Positions 16,274 to 25,005 of a DNA stretch of 64,000 bases are shown one piece after another (the stretch's first letter is position 1; the number at the start of each line of letters is the position of its first letter). Location of the stretch: NCBI RefSeq assembly GCF_022163125.1, contig NZ_CP091881.1:8698501-8762500 (forward strand). The letters run 5' to 3'. The DNA comes from Paenibacillus sp. HWE-109. Lineage in GTDB: Bacteria; Bacillota; Bacilli; Paenibacillales; NBRC-103111. Position numbers and translations under genes: made by a program. The notes beneath the pieces were generated by a model. The model was not told the DNA's origin, searched no databases, and saw nothing but the letters and a program-made list of their open reading frames with translations.

Positions 16274-17635
16274 ATGAAAATGAAGTCAATCAGCGCAAGT
16301 CTTATGGGTGTTATGGTTACGGTTGGATTATTGACAGGCTGCGGTTCGCAAGATGCGAAAAAAGAGGCTAAAGCAAGTCCTGCGGCAGCAACGAAACCGG
16401 CGGAAACGGCTGGCAGCAAAGAATTGACAGGGGAACTTGAGATTCAATATTTTGTTGGCGGTTACGGGGATGCTTGGTGGAAACAGTCCATTGATGAATT
16501 TCAGAAGCTGAACCCGAAGCTGAAAATTACGCAGATCGCAGGTCCGCAAATCAACGAGCAGATGAAACCGCGCTGGATTCAAGGCAACCCGCCGGATCTG
16601 ATGTTCATTAATGGCGCAGGCTCCAACGCAAGGCAGATGTTCCTGGATAATCAATTGATGGATCTGACCGATTGGCTGAAGGATGCGAAGAACGTTGATG
16701 GGGAGAAAATCACCGACGTGCTCTTTAGCAAACCGGAAGAGTATCAACCTGGCAAAGCCTACACGCTTCCACTTGTCTTCGGTTCCTACGGAACGTTCTA
16801 TGACAAAGCAGAGTTGCGCAAAAATGGGTGGGATGAACCCAAAGATTGGCCCAGTTTCATAGCCACCCTGTCTAAAATTAAGGATTCAGGTAAAATGGCT
16901 CCCTATATCCATACAGGTGTTTATCCGCAATATATTATTGGAGGATTGCTCAATTCAGCGATCGTTGCTGCCAATGGCAGTGATCCGGCAATCATCACGA
17001 AAATCAATGCACTCGAGAGCGGTGTATTCAAAAGCGAGCCTGTCATGAAAGCACTGGATAAATTAATCGAGCTAAATACCAAAGGCTTTATCGAAAACAG
17101 TGCAGCAGCGCTGAATCACACCGATTCGCAAATGCAATTCTTGCAGCATAAGGCGGCGTTTATTCCCAATGGTTTGTGGCTGGAAAACGAAATGAAGAAA
17201 GATATTCCGGCAGGCTTCGAATTCGGCTTCATTCCTTCGGTTGTGCAAGAGAAGGGCGGGAAGTCAATCGTTATTCCTTCCACGGCAACGATGGGGATTG
17301 CCAAAAAGGCTAAGAATCCAGATGCTGCCAAAGCGTATCTTCAGTATGTTTTCACCAAGAAACAAGCCGTGGCATGGGCGGAGCTGACAGGATCGGTTCT
17401 CAATGTCAAAGCAGATTTGAGCAAAGCGGATAAAGTAAGTTCGCTCGTCAAGCAAGCCAGCACTTATTTTGCCTCCTCCGACGTTATTATTGCACCAATT
17501 CCAGTGCTGCCGGAAGAACTGTTCAAGATTGAAAAAGACGCTACCCTTGCTCTGGTAACCGGCAAACTTACAAAAGATGAGTGGGCCAAACGTCTAGAGG
17601 ACGGAGCGGCGAAACAACGCGAGAAAAGCAAGTAG
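16274..17635 (+). CDS. Sugar ABC transporter substrate-binding lipoprotein (probably MurNAc)
   Basis: 453-aa family 1 solute-binding protein. Its signal peptide ends in a lipobox (GLLTGC, Cys near residue 19), so it is lipid-anchored outside the membrane. An Ala/Lys/Pro-rich linker precedes the binding domain (LEIQYFVGGYGDAWWKQSIDEF). The frame is open further upstream, but AAGGGAG at ~16258-16264 is correctly spaced only for ATG 16274. A 157-nt gap separates it from rpiR and carries TATAAT at 16182-16187, so a second promoter is possible. Substrate is inferred from MurQ in the operon. Confidence 0.88.
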   Translation: MKMKSISASLMGVMVTVGLLTGCGSQDAKKEAKASPAAATKPAETAGSKELTGELEIQYFVGGYGDAWWKQSIDEFQKLNPKLKITQIAGPQINEQMKPRWIQGNPPDLMFINGAGSNARQMFLDNQLMDLTDWLKDAKNVDGEKITDVLFSKPEEYQPGKAYTLPLVFGSYGTFYDKAELRKNGWDEPKDWPSFIATLSKIKDSGKMAPYIHTGVYPQYIIGGLLNSAIVAANGSDPAIITKINALESGVFKSEPVMKALDKLIELNTKGFIENSAAALNHTDSQMQFLQHKAAFIPNGLWLENEMKKDIPAGFEFGFIPSVVQEKGGKSIVIPSTATMGIAKKAKNPDAAKAYLQYVFTKKQAVAWAELTGSVLNVKADLSKADKVSSLVKQASTYFASSDVIIAPIPVLPEELFKIEKDATLALVTGKLTKDEWAKRLEDGAAKQREKSK

Positions 17636-17662
17636 TTCTTAACTTGATTGGAGGAAGCTGAC

Positions 17663-18562
17663 TTGAGGCTGGGATCTAAATCACAACGGAAACTGTTCGT
17701 TGCTTCATTCGTTTTGCCTACATTGATCCTTTATGGCGTCTTTCTCGTTTACCCCATGTTAAAAGGGATTTACTTGAGCCTGTTCGACTGGTCCGGCGGA
17801 TCAGAAACCTATAATTTCATCGGGTTGGATAATTATAAGGCGATGATCCATGACGAGGTTATCCCGAAATCCATACGCAATGACGTGATCCTTGTTTTTG
17901 GCAAAGTCATCGGATTTATGATTCCTTCCTTGCTGCTCGCAGTTGCTCTTACCCGCTTTAGAATCAAAGGTGCTGGCTTCTACCGCTCTGTTTTTTTTAT
18001 CCCGAATGTCATCTCGGTCGTGGTTGTCGGTGTTCTTTGGCGGTTTATCTACAATCCCAACATTGGATTCATTAATTCCTTTGTCTCCAGTGTGACGGGG
18101 AAACCGTTCCAATTTGCCTGGCTGGGTGAGAAATGGTCCATCTTCGCCTTGCTGCCAACCTCCATCTGGGCGGGCATCGGCTTCTCGATTATTTTGTTAA
18201 TCGCGGGAATTCTCAGTATTCCTGAGTCCTTATATGAATCGGCCAATATCGATGGGGCTCAGCAGTGGCAGCAATTTTGGCATATAACGCTCCCACTTGC
18301 TTGGGAGCAAGTTCAGACGTCTGTCATCTGGATTGTCACAACCACGTTAAGCGGATCTTTTATCATTGTCAGTATCATGACGTTCGAAGGCGGTGTGGAT
18401 AATGCCACACAAGTGATGAGTTCTTACTTGTATGCGCAGGCGTTTCATTACGGCAACTTCAGTTATGGAGCAACGATCGGGGTATTGATCCTGATTATCG
18501 CTTTAATCACAACCATTACGCTTCAGCGTCTGATGAAGAGAGACAGCATCGAATTGACATAA
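17663..18562 (+). CDS. Sugar ABC transporter permease, MalF/UgpA-like
   Basis: 299-aa inner-membrane permease with about six hydrophobic helices. The EAA loop appears near residue 190 as YESANIDGAQQWQQFWHITLP. The start is TTG 17663, 8 nt after GGAGG (17650-17654); a TTG at 17648 overlaps that site and is rejected. It lies 27 nt after the binding protein. No ATPase is encoded here, so a shared MsmX-like ATPase is expected elsewhere. Confidence 0.9.
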   Translation: MRLGSKSQRKLFVASFVLPTLILYGVFLVYPMLKGIYLSLFDWSGGSETYNFIGLDNYKAMIHDEVIPKSIRNDVILVFGKVIGFMIPSLLLAVALTRFRIKGAGFYRSVFFIPNVISVVVVGVLWRFIYNPNIGFINSFVSSVTGKPFQFAWLGEKWSIFALLPTSIWAGIGFSIILLIAGILSIPESLYESANIDGAQQWQQFWHITLPLAWEQVQTSVIWIVTTTLSGSFIIVSIMTFEGGVDNATQVMSSYLYAQAFHYGNFSYGATIGVLILIIALITTITLQRLMKRDSIELT

Positions 18563-18586
18563 GGAGAGCAGAAGGAGAACGAACAG

Positions 18587-19423
18587 ATGAAACAATCTAA
18601 ACTTCAGACCTGGGGTATGACGGCTATTCTCGTATTTTGGTCCTTTTGTGTCATGTATCCTTTATTCTGGACGTTGATCGCTTCGTTGAAGGATAATCAG
18701 CAGTTTCTGTTAAATCACCCCTGGGCATTGCCGAACTTTCCTTTGCTCTGGGGGAATTACACCTATGTGTGGGAGAAGTATAAATTCGGTCAATATTTCC
18801 TCAACTCCATCAGTGTAACAGCGGTCAGCACGTTCTTCGGCGTTCTACTATCAGCCACCACAGCTTATGTGATTGCGAGATTTGCGTTTTGTGGCAGCAA
18901 TCTATTATTTCTTTCCTATTTGGCTTATAAAATGATTCCAGCGTTTCTGGGGATTATCCCACTGTTCTTTCTAATGAATGATCTTCATCTGACCAATAAG
19001 CTCAGCGGTTTGATGTTGATATATGCGATAACCGCCGTTCCGTTCGGTGTGTTTATGCTCGTTGGTTTTTTCAAAACACTGCCCAAAGAATTGGAGGAGG
19101 CCGCTGCCATTGATGGTGCCAATCATTACGGCACATTTTTCCGAATCATGCTCCCGCTGGCGAAGCCGGGCCTGGTCTCCTTGGCCATTGTAACGGTGCT
19201 GAATATTTGGAACGAATACATTATGGCACTGGTTTTCATCAACACACCGGGAAAATATACGCTGCCTGTGGGGATTGCGGTTATGCAGGCGGAGATGCAA
19301 TATCGGACGGAATGGGGACCTTTGTTCGCAGCCCTGACCATTGCGATGGTGCCTGTATTGCTGTTCTATTTTATCTTCCAAAGGCAAATTACAGGCGGCA
19401 TGACAGCAGGCGCAGTCAAATAG
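18587..19423 (+). CDS. Sugar ABC transporter permease, MalG/UgpE-like
   Basis: 278-aa partner permease. The EAA motif is EEAAAIDGANHYGTFFRIML near residue 170, and the C-terminus has the family's QRQITGGMTAGAVK ending. The start has AGGAGAAC upstream. It lies 24 nt after the MalF-like gene and 30 nt before murQ, all in one operon. Confidence 0.92.
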   Translation: MKQSKLQTWGMTAILVFWSFCVMYPLFWTLIASLKDNQQFLLNHPWALPNFPLLWGNYTYVWEKYKFGQYFLNSISVTAVSTFFGVLLSATTAYVIARFAFCGSNLLFLSYLAYKMIPAFLGIIPLFFLMNDLHLTNKLSGLMLIYAITAVPFGVFMLVGFFKTLPKELEEAAAIDGANHYGTFFRIMLPLAKPGLVSLAIVTVLNIWNEYIMALVFINTPGKYTLPVGIAVMQAEMQYRTEWGPLFAALTIAMVPVLLFYFIFQRQITGGMTAGAVK

Positions 19424-19453
19424 TGAAGGACGAAGGGAGTTTGCAAGACTACG

Positions 19454-20353
19454 ATGATGAAATTAACAACCGAACAACGCAATGAACGAAGTGAACATTT
19501 GGATCGTTTAAGCACAGTAGATATCATTACGTTGATGAACGAGGAGGATCAGAAGGTGCCGCTTGCTGTAAAAGAAGCGCTCCCCCAGATCGAGCCTGCC
19601 ATTGAGGCTATTGTGGAGCGGCTTGCTGCCGGAGGCCGGCTATTCTACATCGGAGCCGGAACCAGCGGAAGGCTAGGCATATTGGACGCTGCGGAATGTC
19701 CGCCTACGTTCGGCACGAAGAAAGAGCAGGTAACGGCCATTATTGCCGGAGGCACGCAAGCTATTTTCGAAGCGGTTGAGGATGCGGAAGACAACGCAGA
19801 AGCGGGCAGAGATGAAGTGCGCAAGCAAGTAAGCAGCAGCGATGTGCTTATTGGCATCGCAGCCAGCGGTAAAACGCCTTACGTGTTAGGTGCTGTGGCA
19901 GAAGCGAAGCGGCTTGGGATACGGACAATTGGCCTTGCTTGCAATCAACATACCCTGTTGGGCACATCTGTCGATTACCCGATTGAAGTGAATGTAGGAC
20001 CGGAAATTGTAACAGGATCCACCCGGCTCAAGGCGGCCACCGCACAAAAGTTAGTATTGAATATGATATCAACAGCTACCATGATTCGGATGGGGAAAGT
20101 ATACAAGAACCTGATGGTGAATGTGCAGGCAACGAATGATAAACTTCGCAAACGTGTCATCGATATCATTCAGGAAGCGGCTCAAGTAGATGAAGAAACT
20201 GCACGCCGCTCCTGCGATCTGGCGAATGGCGATGCCCGCGCAGCTATCTTGATGCTAGAGTTCCAAACCGACTATGCAGCGGTTATGGAAGCTATGGAGG
20301 CAGCTGGCGGACATTTTGGCCGAGCTCGGGGACAGTTGCTGCTTCAGCAGTAG
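19454..20353 (+). CDS. murQ: N-acetylmuramic acid 6-phosphate etherase
   Basis: 299-aa MurQ. It cleaves the D-lactyl ether of MurNAc-6-phosphate to give GlcNAc-6-phosphate and D-lactate in the cytoplasm. The MurQ signature is clear: FYIGAGTSGRLGILDAAECP near residues 62-80, then GIAASGKTPYV and ACNQ, and a GSTRLKAATAQKLVLN motif near 190. The length is standard. Two adjacent ATGs (19454, 19457) are possible starts; the GGAG at about 19436 is rather far. It ends the operon before a strong terminator. With the importer and kinase it forms a route MurNAc (out) to MurNAc to MurNAc-6P to GlcNAc-6P, which NagA/NagB encoded elsewhere would finish. Confidence 0.96.
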   Translation: MMKLTTEQRNERSEHLDRLSTVDIITLMNEEDQKVPLAVKEALPQIEPAIEAIVERLAAGGRLFYIGAGTSGRLGILDAAECPPTFGTKKEQVTAIIAGGTQAIFEAVEDAEDNAEAGRDEVRKQVSSSDVLIGIAASGKTPYVLGAVAEAKRLGIRTIGLACNQHTLLGTSVDYPIEVNVGPEIVTGSTRLKAATAQKLVLNMISTATMIRMGKVYKNLMVNVQATNDKLRKRVIDIIQEAAQVDEETARRSCDLANGDARAAILMLEFQTDYAAVMEAMEAAGGHFGRARGQLLLQQ

Positions 20354-20376
20354 ATTAACTGAAGACTGGATACGTC

Positions 20377-20423
20377 AAAGGGGCTCTCCGACAAGGTCAA
20401 ATGACCTTGCGGAGAGCCCTTTT
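20377..20423 (+). terminator. Terminator of the MurNAc operon
   Basis: Two-part stem: GGGCTCTCCG/CGGAGAGCCC with an inner AAGGTCA/TGACCTT, followed by TTTT. 24 nt after the murQ stop codon. Confidence 0.88.
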
Positions 20424-20434
20424 AGCGGAAGCAG

Positions 20435-20516
20435 CCGAGACTCCCCCCTCAACTGGGAATAAGAGTTCAGTGAAACCAGCCCAGACTCGGTAGCCCGTGG
20501 GAATAAGAGTCTCCAG
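20435..20516. repeat. Family A repeat, unit interrupted by IS copy 1 (left part)
   Basis: Contains GGGAATAAGAGT twice and CCCAGACTCGGTAGCCC, matching the ~115-bp units at 22205-22667. The unit is broken after AATAAGAGTCTCCAG, where the IS begins; it resumes after the IS at 22205 as CCAGAGGCTTCTATCC. Confidence 0.75.
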
Positions 20517-22204
20517 GAGTCTGTCCGACGAAAAGAATTAAAAGAGCACTCCATCGTGAAACTGAACGATGAGTGCTCTTTATGTGTAGCTTTGTAGCTT
20601 TTCCCTGTTCAATCTGGTTTTTCCGTAGCCTACTCCTTCTCATCCAGCCACTCTTTGTTTACGGGCAGACCTCTCCCGTTTGTACAAAGTGGCTGGTTTG
20701 GGATACTTCGCCGCATGCAATTTACGGATGTTGTGGCTTAGAGAGAGCAGTATGAACTCCCCAGATACTTTATCCTCGCCACGTAAATGGAATTGACGAA
20801 ATCCTTGAACCTCCTTCAACTGCCCCCATATCGGTTCAACGATCGCCTTACGCATTCGGTAAACGGCTTTCCCCTCATCACTTTGCACTTTCGTTCGCAT
20901 CTCCTCTCGCAGGGGATCATGTTCACTACGAGTGATGGAACGCTTCCCTGTTTTACTTTTTACACACTCGTCTCGAAAAGGACATTCGCTACATGCGCTG
21001 CATTCATAGACCCATGTCGTTGGTTTTTCCGCATCATTTGCATGCACGGTTCGTTTTAGTGTAAGCTCTTGGCCGGCAGGGCAGAGATAATAATCGGACT
21101 CAGGTACGTAGGTGAAGTTGGTTTTGTCGTAGGCATTATTCTTTTTTTTGTTTTCGCGATCGGCAGCAATGTAGGCATCTACTTCAGCCTCCTGTGCCGC
21201 AGCAATGTTAGTTGCACTAAAATAACCTGCATCAGCACTAAGCTTCTGAGGCCTATCTCCTGTTATTGTTTTCATGGAATGAAGCACGTTTTCAAACTGC
21301 TGTTGATCGGTTGTCTGGTTACTCATTTGAAGTCCAACAATGAAGCCATGATCGCTGTCTACGGCAATTTGTGGATTGTAGCCTTGAATGACACCTTGGT
21401 TCCGCGTGCTCATGATGCGAGAGTCGGCATCGGTAAAATTAAATTGATCGCTCTGAGGAGATTCGGCCTGTTCCGCTGGCCGCTGTTCTTCCAAATTCTC
21501 CAGCGCAGATTTTATTTGCGCGATGCGGGCATAGCGTTCCTCCAACGATAGGGAAGGACTCGTCGGATGGGGTTCCTCCAACATTTCCTCGGTAGCAGAA
21601 TACTCCAATGCTTGCCGGACTTCGTCTTCCAATTGAACAAGGCGTTTTTGCATACGCTCACGTGACATCGATTTATGTTTAGAGGCGCTTGCCTTTATTT
21701 TAGAACCGTCAATGCTCACATGCCCGAGCGAGATATAGCCCAGTTCCATAGCGATTTGTATGACTTGTTTGAATAAACCTGGAAGGGTATCCAGGTGGTT
21801 CTTCCGAAAGTCACTCAGGGTACGAAAGTCTGGCAGGTATCCGCCACATAACCAGCGAAAAGGAATGCTTTCTTTCGTAGCTATTTGAAGTTTCCTAGAC
21901 GTGAAGACGCCTGTCGCATACCCATAGAACCACAGTTTGAGCAGCATGGCAGGATGATAGGCTTCTTCTCCACGCTTGGAGTATTTGTTGGTAATGGCAG
22001 ATAGGTCTAACTGCTCGACGATGTCGCTGACAAGTCTAACTTCATGGTCATCTGTTACCCACTCGCTTAAATAGATAGGTAGAAGTTCACCTTGCTCTGT
22101 GGTATATGCTTTGAATTTAGCCATGCCTACGACACATCCTTTTGAAGTCTTATTACTACTTATTCGGAATTGTTTGACTAATTCCTGTTTCGTCGGACAG
22201 ACTC
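20517..22204 (-). mobile_element. IS1182-family insertion sequence, copy 1
   Basis: 1688-bp element bounded by inverted repeats GAGTCTGTCCGACGAAA at both ends. Flanking CCAG at 20513-20516 and 22205-22208 looks like a 4-bp target duplication. It holds one transposase gene on the minus strand and, beyond its stop, a hairpin built on AAAGAGCACT/AGTGCTCTTT that acts as a terminator near the end. It has exactly the same length as copy 2, with a few base differences in the leader (near 22141-22165). Confidence 0.92.
20640..22124 (-). CDS. IS1182-family DDE transposase, copy 1
   Basis: 494-aa transposase. The DUF772-type N-terminus (HPAMLLKLWFYGYATGVFTS, then LPDFRTLSDFRKNH) is followed by the DDE catalytic core: Asp in VSIDGSKIKA near residue 140, Asp in LSADAGYFS near 300, Glu in AIVEPIWGQLK near 440. 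A Cys cluster (YECSACSECPFRDEC) lies near 370-385. No frameshift or stop is seen, so it should be active. Protein is identical to copy 2. Confidence 0.95.
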   Translation of the reverse strand: MAKFKAYTTEQGELLPIYLSEWVTDDHEVRLVSDIVEQLDLSAITNKYSKRGEEAYHPAMLLKLWFYGYATGVFTSRKLQIATKESIPFRWLCGGYLPDFRTLSDFRKNHLDTLPGLFKQVIQIAMELGYISLGHVSIDGSKIKASASKHKSMSRERMQKRLVQLEDEVRQALEYSATEEMLEEPHPTSPSLSLEERYARIAQIKSALENLEEQRPAEQAESPQSDQFNFTDADSRIMSTRNQGVIQGYNPQIAVDSDHGFIVGLQMSNQTTDQQQFENVLHSMKTITGDRPQKLSADAGYFSATNIAAAQEAEVDAYIAADRENKKKNNAYDKTNFTYVPESDYYLCPAGQELTLKRTVHANDAEKPTTWVYECSACSECPFRDECVKSKTGKRSITRSEHDPLREEMRTKVQSDEGKAVYRMRKAIVEPIWGQLKEVQGFRQFHLRGEDKVSGEFILLSLSHNIRKLHAAKYPKPATLYKRERSARKQRVAG

Positions 22205-22667
22205 CCAGAGGCTTCTATCCGCGGAAAAAGCGGCTATTCTTCAGGGATAAGAGTCCTTGGGGGCTCTTATTTTCAGTGAAACCAGCCCAGACTCGGTAGC
22301 CCCATGGGAATAAGAGTCTCCAGAGGCTTCTATCCGCGGAAAAAGCGGTTATTCTTCAGGGATAAGAGTCCTTGGGGGCTCTTATCTTCAGCAAATCCAG
22401 CCCAAGCTCGGTAGCCCCATGGGAATAAGAGTCTCCAGAAGCTTCTATCCGCGGAAAAAGCGGCTGTTCTTCAGGAATAAGAGACCTTGGGGGCTCTTAT
22501 CTTCAGCAAATCCAGCCCAGACTCGGTAGCCCCATGGGAATAGGAGTCTCCAGAGGCTTCTATCCGCGGAAAAAGCGGCTATTCTTCAGGAATAAGAGAC
22601 CTTGGGGGCTCTTATCTTCAGCAAATCCAGCCGAGACTCCCCCCCACCTGGGAATAAGAGTCTCCAG
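22205..22667. repeat. Tandem array of ~115-bp family A units between the two IS copies
   Basis: GGGAATA(A/G)GAGTCTCCAG recurs at 22306, 22421, 22536 and 22650, giving spacings of 115, 115 and 114 bp. Each unit carries CCGCGGAAAAAGCGG (a small hairpin) and an AAGAG ... CTCTTAT inverted pair. All units have one orientation. No open reading frame here has a ribosome site. Confidence 0.85.
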
Positions 22668-24355
22668 GAGTCTGTCCGACGAAACAGGAATTAGTCAAAC
22701 AATTCCGAATAAGTAGTAGTAAGACTGTAAAAGGATGTGTCGTAGGCATGGCTAAATTCAAAGCATATACCACAGAGCAAGGTGAACTTCTACCTATCTA
22801 TTTAAGCGAGTGGGTAACAGATGATCATGAAGTTAGACTTGTCAGCGACATCGTCGAGCAGTTAGACCTATCTGCCATTACTAACAAATACTCCAAGCGT
22901 GGAGAAGAAGCCTATCATCCTGCCATGCTGCTCAAACTATGGTTCTATGGATATGCGACAGGCGTCTTCACGTCTAGGAAACTTCAAATAGCTACGAAAG
23001 AAAGCATTCCTTTTCGCTGGTTATGTGGCGGATACCTGCCAGACTTTCGTACCCTGAGTGACTTTCGGAAGAACCACCTGGATACCCTTCCAGGTTTATT
23101 CAAACAAGTCATACAAATCGCTATGGAACTGGGCTATATCTCGCTCGGGCATGTGAGCATTGACGGTTCTAAAATAAAGGCAAGCGCCTCTAAACATAAA
23201 TCGATGTCACGTGAGCGTATGCAAAAACGCCTCGTTCAATTGGAAGACGAAGTCCGGCAAGCATTGGAGTATTCTGCTACCGAGGAAATGTTGGAGGAAC
23301 CCCATCCGACGAGTCCTTCCCTATCGTTGGAGGAACGCTATGCCCGCATCGCGCAAATAAAATCTGCGCTGGAGAATTTGGAAGAACAGCGGCCAGCGGA
23401 ACAGGCCGAATCTCCTCAGAGCGATCAATTTAATTTTACCGATGCCGACTCTCGCATCATGAGCACGCGGAACCAAGGTGTCATTCAAGGCTACAATCCA
23501 CAAATTGCCGTAGACAGCGATCATGGCTTCATTGTTGGACTTCAAATGAGTAACCAGACAACCGATCAACAGCAGTTTGAAAACGTGCTTCATTCCATGA
23601 AAACAATAACAGGAGATAGGCCTCAGAAGCTTAGTGCTGATGCAGGTTATTTTAGTGCAACTAACATTGCTGCGGCACAGGAGGCTGAAGTAGATGCCTA
23701 CATTGCTGCCGATCGCGAAAACAAAAAAAAGAATAATGCCTACGACAAAACCAACTTCACCTACGTACCTGAGTCCGATTATTATCTCTGCCCTGCCGGC
23801 CAAGAGCTTACACTAAAACGAACCGTGCATGCAAATGATGCGGAAAAACCAACGACATGGGTCTATGAATGCAGCGCATGTAGCGAATGTCCTTTTCGAG
23901 ACGAGTGTGTAAAAAGTAAAACAGGGAAGCGTTCCATCACTCGTAGTGAACATGATCCCCTGCGAGAGGAGATGCGAACGAAAGTGCAAAGTGATGAGGG
24001 GAAAGCCGTTTACCGAATGCGTAAGGCGATCGTTGAACCGATATGGGGGCAGTTGAAGGAGGTTCAAGGATTTCGTCAATTCCATTTACGTGGCGAGGAT
24101 AAAGTATCTGGGGAGTTCATACTGCTCTCTCTAAGCCACAACATCCGTAAATTGCATGCGGCGAAGTATCCCAAACCAGCCACTTTGTACAAACGGGAGA
24201 GGTCTGCCCGTAAACAAAGAGTGGCTGGATGAGAAGGAGTAGGCTACGGAAAAACCAGATTGAACAGGGAAAAGCTACAAAGCTACACATAAAGAGCACT
24301 CATCGTTCAGTTTCACGATGGAGTGCTCTTTTAATTCTTTTCGTCGGACAGACTC
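22668..24355 (+). mobile_element. IS1182-family insertion sequence, copy 2 (inverted relative to copy 1)
   Basis: 1688 bp, same inverted ends GAGTCTGTCCGACGAAA. The left flank is CCAG and the right flank CTAG, so the 4-bp duplication has one mismatch, or the copy arose by recombination rather than a simple insertion. It lies within the same position of a family A unit as copy 1 (after GTCTCCAG, before AGGCTTCTATCC). A terminator hairpin lies at 24291-24332. Confidence 0.92.
22748..24232 (+). CDS. IS1182-family DDE transposase, copy 2
   Basis: 494 aa, residue-for-residue the same as copy 1, with the same DDE residues, DUF772-like N-terminus and Cys cluster. It starts 80 bp inside the IS end, as in copy 1. 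An AAAGGATG sequence near 22729-22736 is the probable ribosome site. Identity between copies implies recent duplication or gene conversion. Confidence 0.95.
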   Translation: MAKFKAYTTEQGELLPIYLSEWVTDDHEVRLVSDIVEQLDLSAITNKYSKRGEEAYHPAMLLKLWFYGYATGVFTSRKLQIATKESIPFRWLCGGYLPDFRTLSDFRKNHLDTLPGLFKQVIQIAMELGYISLGHVSIDGSKIKASASKHKSMSRERMQKRLVQLEDEVRQALEYSATEEMLEEPHPTSPSLSLEERYARIAQIKSALENLEEQRPAEQAESPQSDQFNFTDADSRIMSTRNQGVIQGYNPQIAVDSDHGFIVGLQMSNQTTDQQQFENVLHSMKTITGDRPQKLSADAGYFSATNIAAAQEAEVDAYIAADRENKKKNNAYDKTNFTYVPESDYYLCPAGQELTLKRTVHANDAEKPTTWVYECSACSECPFRDECVKSKTGKRSITRSEHDPLREEMRTKVQSDEGKAVYRMRKAIVEPIWGQLKEVQGFRQFHLRGEDKVSGEFILLSLSHNIRKLHAAKYPKPATLYKRERSARKQRVAG

Positions 24356-24436
24356 CTAGAGGCTTCTATCCGCGGAAAAAGCGGCTATTCTTCAGGGATA
24401 AGAGACCTTGGGGGCTCTTATCTTCAGTGAAACCAG
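24356..24436. repeat. Family A unit, right part after IS copy 2
   Basis: Resumes the repeat unit with AGAGGCTTCTATCCGCGG, the CGGAAAAAGCGG hairpin and the GGATAAGAG ... GGCTCTTATC inverted pair, then decays after GTGAAACCAG. Confidence 0.75.
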
Positions 24437-24578
24437 GCTTAGTTCCGTGAATATAACTTGGCTTCGCCTATTCGATAGGTAATCTGACAGATATGACTAT
24501 GCAGTTCCGTTAGCAAGGCGGATATGCTTCCATGGGTATAGCAGTCCTTCAATAGCTGGTAGGGCGCTAGCTGCTCCT

Positions 24579-24839
24579 TCATAACACTGGTCTTTCTTGT
24601 GTTATCGATTCAATGCGCGCTGCATGATCGGTATTGCCTTCCATCAAATTCTACATGAACGCTTGCTCCTCGGATGGCTCAAATACGAAGGAATGCGGCT
24701 CCTTTTGCAACTTCTTAACCCATTGGGGTTCTATATCAAGCTTGCGTTGGTGTACCAAAGCCGATACTTCGGAATATGCTTTATGAAAGCCGTCAGCCTC
24801 TCGCTGAGGGGAGTTGCGAGCAATGGTCAGCAGCGTCAT
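24579..24839 (-). pseudogene. Possible decayed small gene with an in-frame amber codon
   Basis: The minus strand reads MTLLTIARNSPQREADGFHK... for 62 codons, meets TAG (24651-24653), then stays open in the same frame for 23 codons (NLMEGNTDHAARIESITQ...) to TGA at 24579. The composition looks protein-like (charged, amphipathic), but there is no ribosome site and I do not recognise it. It could be a remnant of a longer gene disturbed by the nearby IS activity, or chance. The + strand also has an open frame here (24597-24911), of poorer composition. Nothing else is seen between 24437 and 24850. Confidence 0.25.
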
Positions 24840-24852
24840 GTAAGAAAGAATC

Positions 24853-24900
24853 CAGCAAACTTAAGGGGAGAACGGCTTCCTCGAGGGTTTGCTGTTTTTT
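24853..24900 (+). terminator. Terminator-like hairpin
   Basis: CAGCAAAC (24853-24860) pairs with GTTTGCTG (24887-24894), followed by TTTTTT. No upstream + strand gene explains it, so it may be a relic. Confidence 0.4.
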
Positions 24901-24916
24901 GGCGTTCATAGTCTCG

Positions 24917-24988
24917 CGCGGAGCTATCGCAGCCGCCTGGCGCGGAGCAACCGCAGCCGTCTCACGCGGAGCAACCGCAGTTACCGCA
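24917..24988. repeat. 24-bp tandem repeat, three units
   Basis: CGCGGAGC starts at 24917, 24941 and 24965 (24-bp spacing), each followed by CGCAGCCG-like sequence. It directly precedes family B copy 2. Confidence 0.6.
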
Positions 24989-25005
24989 GCTCTATCGCGC
25001 TGGGG

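Noticed and set aside
21069..21551. 160-codon frame antisense to the transposase (also 23321-23803 in copy 2)
   Set aside because: Shadow of the transposase reading frame; it is duplicated only because the IS is duplicated.
22205..22667. CRISPR array
   Set aside because: Units are ~115 bp with no separate unique spacers, and no cas genes are present; the same holds for the arrays at 50-52.9 kb.
20517..24355. Compound transposon carrying cargo
   Set aside because: The 463 bp between the IS copies is only repeat units of the surrounding family; no cargo gene.
24597..24911. 104-codon + strand frame
   Set aside because: No ribosome site, odd composition, and it runs through a terminator-like hairpin.
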